Assembly: GCA_022767745.1 (NCBI GenBank)
Contig: JALENN010000006.1
Span: 372,001 to 436,000 of the forward strand
Direction: 5' to 3'
Length of the DNA: 64,000 bases
Source: Alistipes sp.
GTDB lineage: Bacteria; Bacteroidota; Bacteroidia; Bacteroidales; Rikenellaceae
The stretch's first letter is position 1; every line of letters begins with the position of its first letter. The notes under the pieces are model-generated. The model was not told the origin of the DNA and ran no database searches. It was given only the letters and a program-made list of their open reading frames with translations. Below, one piece after another: positions 48,659 through 58,313 of the stretch. The translations under genes were made by a program, and so were the position numbers.

Positions 48659-50797
48659 TTACTTGCCGCTGCGGCGGCTCTTTCCGGCCTTTTTGGGCTG
48701 TTTGCCGTCCGTGGTCTGCTGCCCGTCTGTCTGCGGCTGCTTGAGCCGTGCCAGACGCTCCTCCACCTGCTCCTTGTCGGCACCCAGGTCGAGGGCCTTG
48801 CGCCAGTAGGTTTCGGCCATGAAGTTCTCGCCCAGGGCGTAGAGTATGTCGCCGTAGTGGAGCGGCAGCGCGGCGCTCTCGGTGCGGTCGAGCGAGAGTG
48901 CCTGACGCATGCTTGTGCGGGCCTCGTCGTAGCGTCCCAGCTCGTAGAGTATCCACGCGTAGGTGTCGATGAAGGTGGCGTTGCCCTGCTCGAGGGCCAT
49001 TGCGCGCGACGACATCTCGAGGGCGCGCTCCAGGTCGCGTTTCTCGAGCGAGAGGTAGTAGGCGTAGTTGTTCAGCACCGAGGCGTTGTCGGGATAGAGT
49101 CCCAGCGCCGTCTCGTAGGCCTCGTAGCAGCGCTTGGCCGCGGTGCGGGCCCCCATGCGGCTCTTCTCGGGGATCGAGTCGGGGCGCTCGCTGCGTCCCG
49201 AGGCGAACTCGGCTATCTGGTGGTAGGTGTCGCCGATGAAACCCCACAGCTGGCCGCGCAGCGAGTCGGTGTCGGCATATCGCAGCGCCTCGTCGAAGGC
49301 GTCGATGGCGGCATCGTAGTCGCCCTTGACGTAGAGGCGGTTTGCCTTGCGTATGTAGAGTACGGGGTCTTCGGGGAAGAGCTCGACGGCGCGCTGCACG
49401 TATCGGTCGACCGAGTCGGGCCGCTGCAGGTAGGTCTCGATGTCGATGACGGCCATGTAGTAGTCCATCTGCGGGGGCTCGTCGGCCAGATGCAGCTTGA
49501 AGTGGCGCATTGCGTTCTCGACGTCGCCGCCGGCGATGAGGTGGTCGCCGTAGAGGTCGACGACGCGCTTGTCGTCGGGATACTTGATGGCGAGGATCGA
49601 GGCCAGCGCCCCGATGTTGAAGTAGTTCTCGCCGTAGAACTTGCGGCTCGACGTGAGTCGTCTGAAGAGGCCCACCTTGCGCTCGAGCGGGAACTGCTCG
49701 TTGGCGAAGAGCAGCTTCAGGGCGGCCATGTATTCGGTCATGTCGCCGCGTTCGGTGCTGTAGTCGGCGTATGCGGCCAGGGCGTCGACGTTTGTCGAGT
49801 CCATCTCGACGGCGCGCCGCAGCGTGGCGCGTGCCAGCGAGTCGCGTCCGGCGGCGGCGTAGGCCTGCCCGAGCGAGAGGACGTTGCTCTGCTCGTAGGG
49901 TGCGGCCTCGTATGCCTCGCGCGCCTCCTCGATGGCGCGGTCATACTGCCGTGTCGTGACCAGAAGGTGGCGCTTGAGGGCGCTCAGGTACGGTATCTTG
50001 CCCAGACGCATGTCGGCCGAGTCGAGCACCGAGATGGCCGAGTACGGCTGCTGCCGCTGCTGGTAGAGTATGGCCAGTATGCGGTAGTTGTCGGGGTTGT
50101 TGGCGTCCATGCGTATGAGGCGGCGGAATACGGGCAGGGCGCGGTCGTAGTCGCCCGCCACGATGAGCGACTGGGCGTAGATGCTGGTGTACCAGCGGCT
50201 TGTGGTGTCGGTGAGGTATGCCTTGCGGGCGTATTCGATGGCGCGGGCGGGGTCGCTCTCGAGATACTGCGACGCCATCTCGTAGAGGGCCGGGGCGTAG
50301 TCGCCGTCCGCGGCGAGTGCCTTTTCGAAGAGCGAGCGTGCGGCGGCCGAGTCGCCGTATATGGCGGCGCGCTTGAGTCCGTCGGTGAAGGCGTAGGCGG
50401 CGCGCAGCGAGTCGGGTATGTCGAGCCGCGGGCGCAGCTCCTCGGGCCACGAGTCGAAGCGTCGGAGCGAGGTGTCGGCCTGCGCGGCGGCCTGCGGCAG
50501 CGTGTCGGCCGCGCGGTTTGCCTCGACAGCCAGCTGCAGTTCGGTCTGCAGGCCCGTCGCGACGCGTGTCCTGCGCCGTGCGGCGCGTTTTTTGTCGTCG
50601 CTGTCCTTCTTCTCCCGTGCCGTGGTGTCGTCGCGGGTGGTGTCGGACGCTATTGCGGCCGTGGTGCGGTATGCGGTGCCGGTGTCGGGGTGCAGCGCGG
50701 GTGCGGCGAATCCCGCCGCGATGAGCAGCACCGCCGCCGTGGTAAGCACCTTGCGATATGTTGCGCCTCTGTTCACTCTGCTTTTTCTTTCACTCAT
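48659..50797 (-). CDS. TPR repeat protein
   Basis: Repeated TPR motifs, e.g. ARAIEYARKAYLTDTTSRWYTSIYAQSLIVAGDYDRALPVFRRLIRMDANNPDNYRILA. Confidence 0.88.
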   Translation of the reverse strand: MSERKSRVNRGATYRKVLTTAAVLLIAAGFAAPALHPDTGTAYRTTAAIASDTTRDDTTAREKKDSDDKKRAARRRTRVATGLQTELQLAVEANRAADTLPQAAAQADTSLRRFDSWPEELRPRLDIPDSLRAAYAFTDGLKRAAIYGDSAAARSLFEKALAADGDYAPALYEMASQYLESDPARAIEYARKAYLTDTTSRWYTSIYAQSLIVAGDYDRALPVFRRLIRMDANNPDNYRILAILYQQRQQPYSAISVLDSADMRLGKIPYLSALKRHLLVTTRQYDRAIEEAREAYEAAPYEQSNVLSLGQAYAAAGRDSLARATLRRAVEMDSTNVDALAAYADYSTERGDMTEYMAALKLLFANEQFPLERKVGLFRRLTSSRKFYGENYFNIGALASILAIKYPDDKRVVDLYGDHLIAGGDVENAMRHFKLHLADEPPQMDYYMAVIDIETYLQRPDSVDRYVQRAVELFPEDPVLYIRKANRLYVKGDYDAAIDAFDEALRYADTDSLRGQLWGFIGDTYHQIAEFASGRSERPDSIPEKSRMGARTAAKRCYEAYETALGLYPDNASVLNNYAYYLSLEKRDLERALEMSSRAMALEQGNATFIDTYAWILYELGRYDEARTSMRQALSLDRTESAALPLHYGDILYALGENFMAETYWRKALDLGADKEQVEERLARLKQPQTDGQQTTDGKQPKKAGKSRRSGK

Positions 50798-50907
50798 TTC
50801 ATCCTGCCGGGCCTGTTGCCGCCGCCCCCGCAGGTGTGCGTCGGGGCGTCATGCGGCCCCGCTGGCGGGGACCCGTCGGGATACTAACGTCGGCCGTGGG
50901 CGTTTTG

Positions 50908-51933
50908 TTACAGCACGCTCTCGAATTGGCGCAGGAAACGCACGTCGTTCTCGAAGTAGAGACGCAGGTCCTTGACGCCGTACTTGAGCATGGCGATTCG
51001 CTCGACACCCATGCCGAAGGCGAAGCCCGAATACTTCTTCGAGTCGATGCCGTTGGCCTCCAGAACGTTGGGGTCGACCATTCCGCATCCCATGATCTCG
51101 AGCCATCCCGTGCCCTTGCATACGTTGCAGCCCTTGCCGCCGCAGAGGTTGCACGACACGTCCATCTCGGCCGAGGGCTCGGTGAAGGGGAAGTACGAGG
51201 GTCGCAGCCTTATCGAGGCGTTCTCGCCGAACATCTCCTTTGCGAAGTAGAGCAGCGACTGCTTCAGGTCGGCGAACGATACTCCCTCGTCGATGTAGAG
51301 GCCCTCCACTTGGTGGAAGATGCAGTGTGCGCGGTACGATATGGCCTCGTTGCGGAATACGCGGCCGGGGCATACGATGCGGATGGGCGGTTTGCTGCGC
51401 TCCATGGCCCTCACCTGTATCGACGAGGTGTGCGTACGCAGCAGTATGTCGGGGTTCTTCTCGATGAAGAACGTGTCCTGCATGTCGCGGGCGGGGTGCT
51501 CGGGCGGGAAGTTCAGCGCCGAGAATACGTGCCAGTCGTCCTCGATTTCGGGGCCTTCGGCTACGGTGTATCCCATCCTCGAGAAGATCTCTACGATCTG
51601 GTTGCGCACGAGCGATATGGGGTGGCGCGTACCGAGCGGCTCCTCCGAGCCGGGGCGGGTCATGTCGCCGACGGTGGCGGCGCTGTTTTCGGCGGCCTGC
51701 TGTGCTGCGGCCTTCAGGGCGTTGATGCGCTCCTGTGCGGCCACCTTCAGTGCGTTTATGCGCTGGCCTATTTCGCGCTTGCGCTCGGGGGCTACGGTCT
51801 TGAACTCCTCCATGAGGGCGTTCAGTTCGCCCTTCTTGCCGAGTATTTTGATGCGGAACTCCTCAATCTCCGCTGCGGCCTTGGGGCTGAACTCCTCGAC
51901 GCGCTTCAACAGATCGTTGATTCTGTCTATCAT
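50908..51933 (-). CDS. pheS: phenylalanyl-tRNA synthetase alpha subunit
   Basis: HPISLVRNQIVEIFSRMGYTVAEGPEIEDDWHVFSALNFPPEHPARDMQDTFF; GFAFGMGVERIAMLKYGVKDLR. Confidence 0.96.
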   Translation of the reverse strand: MIDRINDLLKRVEEFSPKAAAEIEEFRIKILGKKGELNALMEEFKTVAPERKREIGQRINALKVAAQERINALKAAAQQAAENSAATVGDMTRPGSEEPLGTRHPISLVRNQIVEIFSRMGYTVAEGPEIEDDWHVFSALNFPPEHPARDMQDTFFIEKNPDILLRTHTSSIQVRAMERSKPPIRIVCPGRVFRNEAISYRAHCIFHQVEGLYIDEGVSFADLKQSLLYFAKEMFGENASIRLRPSYFPFTEPSAEMDVSCNLCGGKGCNVCKGTGWLEIMGCGMVDPNVLEANGIDSKKYSGFAFGMGVERIAMLKYGVKDLRLYFENDVRFLRQFESVL

Positions 51934-52009
51934 GGCTATTTTGCGGTTTTATATATTTTCGTACATTTGTAGCGTGCACGGTGGTTAGTGTGCAAAGTTA
52001 CTAAAAAAT

Positions 52010-54484
52010 ATGAGAATCATCCGTTTTTTCGCACTAATTATGCTCGGTGCGGCCACGGCGGCCGCGGGTGTGGCCGCGGCGCAGGGGCGCGATGCCGCCA
52101 AGGGTGCTGCCGCACGCATGGCGGCGGAGGCCGTGTCGCCCGCCGCGGGCCGCGATACGCTGCCCGAGGGTACGGCCGTGCGTCTGGGACAGCAGGCCGC
52201 CGACCAGATCAACAACCGCCACTTCGGTGCCGATGCCCGTGTGGGCCTGGTGCTTGCGGGCGGCGGTGCGAGGGGACTCTACCACATAGGCGTGCTCCGC
52301 GCGCTGGAGGAGAACGGCATCCCCGTCGATTACGTTTCGGGCACCTCGATGGGTGCCATCGTGGCGGCGCTCTACGCCGCGGGCTACAGCCCCGAGGAGA
52401 TGGCGGCGATCGTGGCCTCGGGCGACGTCGAGCGCTGGATCTCGGGCCGCATCGACGACAAGTACCGCTTCTACTACACCGAGCGGGCCGACGGCCCCAC
52501 CATGCTCTCGGTCTATGCCGAGATGAAGCGCGACTCGGTGAGCAACAAGAACTCGCTGTCGCTGGCCCTGCCCCACGCCTTCATCAACACGGCGCAGATC
52601 GACCTGGCGCTGACGGGGCTCTTCGCGCCGGCGTCGACGGCGTGCGGCGGCGACTTCGACCGCCTGATGGTACCGTTCCGCTGCGCCGCCACCGACATGA
52701 ACGGCCACCGCGCCGTCGAGTTCTCGGAGGGCTACCTTCCGTTCGTGGTGCGCGCGTCGATGGCCTACCCGCTGGCGTTCCGCCCCGTGACCACCGACGA
52801 CGGCATGGTGCTGGTCGACGGCGGCTGCTACAACAACTTCCCGTGGCAGGTGCTCGACCGTGACTTCGCGCCCGACTTCCTCATAGGGTCGCAGTGCGTG
52901 GCCGACGACGAGTACGCCACGCAGGATTCGTCGGTCGAGCAGCAGGTGATGGCCCTCATCACCAGCCCCACGGACTATGTGCTGCCGGCGGGCCGCAGCG
53001 TGCTTATCAAGCGCGAGGTCGATGCCGGTGTGCTGGACTTCGCCGCGGGCATGGATATCATCGAGCAGGGCTACGAGGATGCCATGGCGATGATGCCCGA
53101 GCTGCTGGCGCGTCTCGACGCGCGCCGCACCCCCGCCGAGATGGCGGCACGGCGTGCCGAGTTCCGCGCGCGCTGCCCCGAGCTCGAGGTCAACGACTTC
53201 ACGGTCGAGGGGCTGCGCAAGCGCCAGAGCTACTACGCCCACACCTTCATGCACTTCGACGAGCGCCCGGGTGCGGGCGACGACAAGGGTCCCTTCGACT
53301 TCGAGACGGTCAAGGAGCGCTACTACTCGCTCATGGCCACCAACGAGTTCACGGCGAGCGCCCTCCCGTCGGTGCGCTACGACTCGGTGCGGCGCAACTA
53401 CGACATGACCTTCTACCTCGAGAGCAAGCCCCGCTGGCGGTTCCTCGTCGGCGGCAACATCTCGTCGACGGTCTTCAACCAGGCCTACGTGGGCTTCAAC
53501 TACTTCTCGGTGGGCCGCACGGCGCAGTACGCCCACGGTGACCTCTACCTCAGCCCCGTGTCGGTGATGGCGGGCATCGGCGGCCGCACGGTTATCCTCA
53601 AGCGCCGCCCGATGTATGTCGACTACGAGATGACGCTGTCGCACCGCACCACGCTGCACGGCACCTTCGGCAACATCACGCCCGTGCGCAACTCGATCGA
53701 GGCGCGCGTGAACGAGATCTTCTTCCATTCGGCCTTCGGCGTTGCGATGACGCGCAAGAGCATCGTCGAGGCGTCGGTCAACACGGGCTTCAACTACTAC
53801 GGCTACCAGGCCGACTACGACCCCCACGACACGCCCCACACCCACGACCGCTTCCGCTTCGTCGCGGGGCGCGTGGCGCTCGAGCGCAGCACGCTCGACA
53901 AGATAATCTACCCGACGCGCGGAACGAAGCTCTCGGTGTCGGCCATCGCCGTCCACGGCCGCGACTCCTACGAGAATGCCGCCACGCGCCTGTCGGGCCG
54001 CCGCGGGCAGGAGCTGCGCTCGTGGTTCGGCGGCAAGGTGCAGTGGGAGCACTACCCGGGCGACTGGCAGCGGTCGTGGTTCTCGATGGGGTATAACATC
54101 GAGGCGGTCTACACCAACCACCCGCGCTTCGGCAACACCGAGTCGACCATCCTCACGGCGCCGCGCTACGCCCCCATCTCGCACTCGAAGATGATCTACA
54201 TGCCCGACTACTTCGCCGACCGCTACCTTGCGGGCGGACTGATGCCCACGTTCGAGCTCATGCGCAGCTTCTACCTTCGGGCGAGCTTCTACGCCATGCT
54301 GCGCGACCGTACCTCGGCGCGCGACTACATGCGCTACATCAGCGACCTGACGCTGGTCTACCACACGCGTATCGGCCCCGTGAGCCTGTCGCTCACGAAG
54401 TACGACCTCGACTCGTGGAACAATATGTACGTAACCTTCAACTTCGGCTACCCCATCTTCGGCCGCAAGGCCCTCTACTATTGA
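52010..54484 (+). CDS. patatin-like phospholipase with C-terminal BamA-like beta-barrel
   Basis: VGLVLAGGGARGLYHIGVLRALEENGIPVDYVSGTSMGAIVAALYA; LVDGGCYNNFP; POTRA-like and barrel C-terminal region. Confidence 0.9.
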   Translation: MRIIRFFALIMLGAATAAAGVAAAQGRDAAKGAAARMAAEAVSPAAGRDTLPEGTAVRLGQQAADQINNRHFGADARVGLVLAGGGARGLYHIGVLRALEENGIPVDYVSGTSMGAIVAALYAAGYSPEEMAAIVASGDVERWISGRIDDKYRFYYTERADGPTMLSVYAEMKRDSVSNKNSLSLALPHAFINTAQIDLALTGLFAPASTACGGDFDRLMVPFRCAATDMNGHRAVEFSEGYLPFVVRASMAYPLAFRPVTTDDGMVLVDGGCYNNFPWQVLDRDFAPDFLIGSQCVADDEYATQDSSVEQQVMALITSPTDYVLPAGRSVLIKREVDAGVLDFAAGMDIIEQGYEDAMAMMPELLARLDARRTPAEMAARRAEFRARCPELEVNDFTVEGLRKRQSYYAHTFMHFDERPGAGDDKGPFDFETVKERYYSLMATNEFTASALPSVRYDSVRRNYDMTFYLESKPRWRFLVGGNISSTVFNQAYVGFNYFSVGRTAQYAHGDLYLSPVSVMAGIGGRTVILKRRPMYVDYEMTLSHRTTLHGTFGNITPVRNSIEARVNEIFFHSAFGVAMTRKSIVEASVNTGFNYYGYQADYDPHDTPHTHDRFRFVAGRVALERSTLDKIIYPTRGTKLSVSAIAVHGRDSYENAATRLSGRRGQELRSWFGGKVQWEHYPGDWQRSWFSMGYNIEAVYTNHPRFGNTESTILTAPRYAPISHSKMIYMPDYFADRYLAGGLMPTFELMRSFYLRASFYAMLRDRTSARDYMRYISDLTLVYHTRIGPVSLSLTKYDLDSWNNMYVTFNFGYPIFGRKALYY

Positions 54485-54555
54485 CGGAGGCCGGCGGCGC
54501 GGGGCGAACCCGCGCCGCCGGTGTTGTCGCCGGGGCCGCGTAAACGACTACAGAC

Positions 54556-56502
54556 ATGAGACGAAGGAAAATGACGGCCCTGCTGCTTGTCGCGGCGGCC
54601 GTGGCGACGGTTGCAGCGTACGGAATTATGCTTGCGCGCCGCGCCGACATCGGGATATACCCCATGCGGCCCGACCACAGGATCGACTGCCGCGAGGGCG
54701 AGCTCTACCGCCGCCTGCTCGACCACGGGGCCGAGGGGGCCGACTGGAGCCTTCTGGACGGCACGCTGGAGTACGTGGCGGGCGAGTACGACTGCTCCGA
54801 CTTCCGTCTGGTGAACCTTGTGCGCATACTCTACGAGTACGGCGACGCGGTCCCGCAGCCTGTGATGGAGCGCATCGAGCGCACGGTCACGGGCTTCAGG
54901 TTCTGGTGGGACGACGCTGGCGGCAACTCGATGTGCTACTGGAGCGAGAACCACCAGATACTCTTCGCCTCGGCCGAATACCTGCTGGGGCGCTACTTTC
55001 CCGACGCGCACTTCACGAAGGCGGGGCTCTCGGGCCGCGCGCTGGCTGAGCGCGGCAGGCGGCGCATAGCCGAATGGCTGGAGCTGCGGTGGCGCTACGG
55101 CTTCTCGGAGTACTGCTCCAACGTCTATTACCGCGAGGACATCGCGGCGCTGGTGAACATCATCGACTACACCGACGACGAGGCGCTGCGGCGCCGTGCC
55201 TCGATCGTGCTCGACCTGCTCTTCTACGACCTCGTGTCGCACGGCCTGGGCGGGAACGTGGTGTCGGCCTCGTCGCGCGCCTACCGCGACAACCGCCGCG
55301 CCAACGACTTCGACGGCCTGCCGCGCTATCTGGGCGGCGAGGAGGGCTACATGCCGCGCTCGGCCATGCTCTACGGCCTTGCCGTCACCGGCCGCTACCG
55401 CGTGCCGCCGGTGATGGTGTCGATCTTCAACGACCGCTCGGAGCAGGTCGTAAGGCAGGACAACGGCATCGACGCGGCCGACCTGTCGCGCTGCGGCCTG
55501 CTGGGCACCGGCGAGCGGCAGGTGATGATGCAGTTCGGCATGGAGGCCTTCGTCAACCCGCCCGTCGCGGCGAACACCATGCGCGTGCTGAAGGAGAAAC
55601 GCATGTTCGGCAACGCCTTCCTCGCCGACATGAGGTGGTTCGACCTTCCGCTCGTGGGCGACACGTGGGTTATGCGTGCGCTGATGGGGCTGCTGCACCC
55701 CGTCTTCGAGGGCACGGCGCTGCAGCGCGCCAACACCTACACCTACCGCACGCGCTGCTACTCGATCTACACGGTGCAGGCGCACCATCCGGGCCTCACG
55801 GCCGACCAGCAGCACGTCTTCGGCGTCAACATGTCGGACGGCGTGTCGATCTACCACACCCACCCCGCCGCGGGGCCTGACAGCAGGCAGATGTCGCCCA
55901 ACTTCTGGGTCGGGTACGGCCGCCTGCCCCACTCGGTGCAGGAGCGCAACGTGAACCTCACGATGTACAGGATCCCCGCCCGCAGGACTATGCTCGAGGG
56001 CGAGCTGCTCGACTATACGTACCTGTTTGTCCCCGAGGCGGAGATGGACACCGTGGCGGTCGATGGCAACCGCCTCTTCGGCCGCGTCGGCGACGCCTAC
56101 TGCGCCTTCATCGCGGGCGGCCGGCTCGAACGGGCGGAGGTTGAGGGCGGCGCCATCTACATCCAGCGCGGGCGGCGGCAGTTCTGGGTCACCGAGATGG
56201 GGTCGCGCGACAGCGACGGCGACTTCCGTTCGTTCGTGGGCCGCGTGTCGGCGAACCGCTGCGCGGAGGAGGAGGGTACGCTCCGATACGAGTCGGCGGG
56301 CCGCAGCTACGCGCTGAGGTTCGGGGGCTGCTTTACGGTCGACGGCACGCCCGTCGACACCGATTACGACGGCTACGAGTCGTCGTACGTCACCGCGCGC
56401 CGCGACGACCGCGAACGGGTCTTCGCCTGCGGCGGCGACACGCTTGTGCTGAACTTTACGGATAACGTCAGGGCGTACGACTGCGCCGGGGCGGATGATT
56501 GA
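54556..56502 (+). CDS. large secreted/membrane-anchored protein of unknown function, possible polysaccharide-lyase-like (alpha/alpha toroid + beta-sandwich)
   Basis: N-terminal TM; helix-rich region with WWDDAGGNSMCYWSENHQILFASAEYLLGRYFPD, then beta-rich C-terminal half. Confidence 0.6.
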   Translation: MRRRKMTALLLVAAAVATVAAYGIMLARRADIGIYPMRPDHRIDCREGELYRRLLDHGAEGADWSLLDGTLEYVAGEYDCSDFRLVNLVRILYEYGDAVPQPVMERIERTVTGFRFWWDDAGGNSMCYWSENHQILFASAEYLLGRYFPDAHFTKAGLSGRALAERGRRRIAEWLELRWRYGFSEYCSNVYYREDIAALVNIIDYTDDEALRRRASIVLDLLFYDLVSHGLGGNVVSASSRAYRDNRRANDFDGLPRYLGGEEGYMPRSAMLYGLAVTGRYRVPPVMVSIFNDRSEQVVRQDNGIDAADLSRCGLLGTGERQVMMQFGMEAFVNPPVAANTMRVLKEKRMFGNAFLADMRWFDLPLVGDTWVMRALMGLLHPVFEGTALQRANTYTYRTRCYSIYTVQAHHPGLTADQQHVFGVNMSDGVSIYHTHPAAGPDSRQMSPNFWVGYGRLPHSVQERNVNLTMYRIPARRTMLEGELLDYTYLFVPEAEMDTVAVDGNRLFGRVGDAYCAFIAGGRLERAEVEGGAIYIQRGRRQFWVTEMGSRDSDGDFRSFVGRVSANRCAEEEGTLRYESAGRSYALRFGGCFTVDGTPVDTDYDGYESSYVTARRDDRERVFACGGDTLVLNFTDNVRAYDCAGADD

Positions 56503-56519
56503 CATATTTTTTACGAGTT

Positions 56520-57965
56520 ATGATCTGTGATACGGATGTAAGGCCTCTGATCGAGATGCGGGGCGGCATTGCCGCCGACCCTGCGCGGAGGCTTGCCGCG
56601 GCGGCCGACTTCACGCTGCGGCGCGGCCGCCATGTGGCCGTCACGGGAGGCAACGGCAGCGGCAAGAGCACGCTGGTGAAGATGGTGACGGGAGGACTCT
56701 ACCTGCGTCAGGGGAGCATCGCGTACGGCTTCCGCGAGGGCGTGCGCCTCTACGAGGCGGTGCGCACGGTATGTTTTAACGACGCCTACGGCACGGCCGA
56801 GTCGCCCTACTACTACCAGCAGCGGTGGAACGCCTCCGACCGCGCCGCATCGCCCTCCGTCGGGTCGCTGCTCACGGGGGCCGAGGCCGCGGGCGAGGCG
56901 TGGCGCGACGAGCTGTTCGGTCTGCTGGGGCTGCGGCCGCTGTTCGACCGCGAGCTGGTGACGCTCTCGAGCGGCGAGCTGCGCCGCTACCACATAGCGC
57001 GTGCGCTGCTCACGGCGCCCGAGGTGCTGGTACTCGAGAGCCCCTTCATCGGGCTCGACCCGCCGACGCGCGAGCTGCTGTGCGAGGTGATGGAGCGTGT
57101 GGCCGAACGCCTGGGCGTCACCTTCGTGCTGACGCTCACGTCGGCGTCGGAGGCGCCGCGCATGGTGTCGGAGGTCTACCGCATGGATGCCATGCGCTGC
57201 ACGGGCCCCATGGGCGTGGCCGAGGCGGTGGCTGCGGAACAGGCCGCGCGTGGCGACGAACCCCTGCCCTGCCTTCCCGCGCCGACGCACGACACGCCGC
57301 GCTACGACCGTGTCGTCGAGCTGCGCGACGCCACCATATCCTACGGCGCGCGCACCGTCTTCAGCCACCTCGACTGGCGCGTCGCCTCGGGCGAGGGGTG
57401 GAACGTCACGGGCCGCAACGGCAGCGGCAAGAGCACGCTGCTGAGCCTCGTCTGCGCCGACAACCCGCGCGCCTATGCGCTCGACCTGACGCTCTTCGAC
57501 CGCCGCCGCGGCACGGGCGAGAGCATCTGGGACATCAAGAGCCACATCGGCTACCTCTCGCCCGAGATGCACCGCGCCTTTACGGACGACGTGCCGGCTG
57601 TGGAGGTCGTCGCCTCGGGCCTCTTCGATGCCGTCGGGGGCGGCCGCCGCATCACCGACAGCCTGCGCGCCGCGGCCCTGCCGTGGATGGAGGCGCTCGG
57701 GGCGGGACACCTCGCCGGGCGCAGCTTCGTGCGCCTGTCGAGCGGCGAGCAGCGTCTGGTGCTGCTGGCGCGGGCCTTTGTCAAGGACCCCGACCTGCTT
57801 ATCCTCGACGAGCCGTTCCAGGGTCTCGACCCCGTGGTGCGGGCGCGCGCCAAACGCGTGGTGGAGGCCTTCTGCAGCCGCCCCAACAAGGCGCTGCTCT
57901 TTGTTACGCACTACCCCGAACTGCTGCCCTCGGCCATAAACCGCACCCTGCGGCTGGGCGAGTAA
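56520..57965 (+). CDS. tandem ABC ATPase (ModF/PhrA-like)
   Basis: Two ABC domains: VTGGNGSGKSTLVKMV / LSSGELRRYHIARAL and VTGRNGSGKSTLLSLV / LSSGEQRLVLLARAFVKDPDLLILDEPFQGLDP. Confidence 0.88.
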   Translation: MICDTDVRPLIEMRGGIAADPARRLAAAADFTLRRGRHVAVTGGNGSGKSTLVKMVTGGLYLRQGSIAYGFREGVRLYEAVRTVCFNDAYGTAESPYYYQQRWNASDRAASPSVGSLLTGAEAAGEAWRDELFGLLGLRPLFDRELVTLSSGELRRYHIARALLTAPEVLVLESPFIGLDPPTRELLCEVMERVAERLGVTFVLTLTSASEAPRMVSEVYRMDAMRCTGPMGVAEAVAAEQAARGDEPLPCLPAPTHDTPRYDRVVELRDATISYGARTVFSHLDWRVASGEGWNVTGRNGSGKSTLLSLVCADNPRAYALDLTLFDRRRGTGESIWDIKSHIGYLSPEMHRAFTDDVPAVEVVASGLFDAVGGGRRITDSLRAAALPWMEALGAGHLAGRSFVRLSSGEQRLVLLARAFVKDPDLLILDEPFQGLDPVVRARAKRVVEAFCSRPNKALLFVTHYPELLPSAINRTLRLGE

Positions 57966-57990
57966 CGGCGGCGACAAACATAAAACATAA

Positions 57991-58017
57991 AAAAGGAGGC
58001 CGAAAAAGCCTCCTTTT
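57991..58017 (+). terminator. intrinsic terminator
   Basis: AAAAGGAGGC-cgaaaaa-GCCTCCTTTT. Confidence 0.85.
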
Positions 58018-58055
58018 GTGTCTTCTGTATTTTCAGTGTCCTTTACCGTACCCTG

Positions 58056-58146
58056 TCCTGCACCTTTGCCTGCACCTTTCCCCGCACTCTTTCCTGCACC
58101 TTCGCCTGCACTCTTTCTGTACCCTTCTCTGCGCCCTTTCTGTGCC
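58056..58146. repeat. 12-bp minisatellite-like tandem repeat (CCTGCACCTTTG)n, imperfect, ~7 copies
   Basis: cctgcacctttg cctgcacctttc cccgcactcttt cctgcaccttcg cctgcactcttt ... Confidence 0.75.
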
Positions 58147-58313
58147 GTCGGCCCTGCCTTTTCCGGCACCCCGTTTGCCGCCCGAAAACCTGCGGCCCTC
58201 TTTTCGGCCCTTTTCGGGGGATATGGCTGCACGGGACGCTCCGCCTGCGGGATTTTATGCTCTCTGCCCGATGGTCCGCCAAAACCGCCATTTACGGCGT
58301 TTTGCGCGGGGCG

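Noticed and set aside
48416-50887. 823-aa plus-strand ORF
   Set aside because: Antisense to the TPR protein gene; shadow ORF.
52034-54364. 776-aa minus-strand ORF
   Set aside because: Antisense to the patatin-like gene; shadow ORF.
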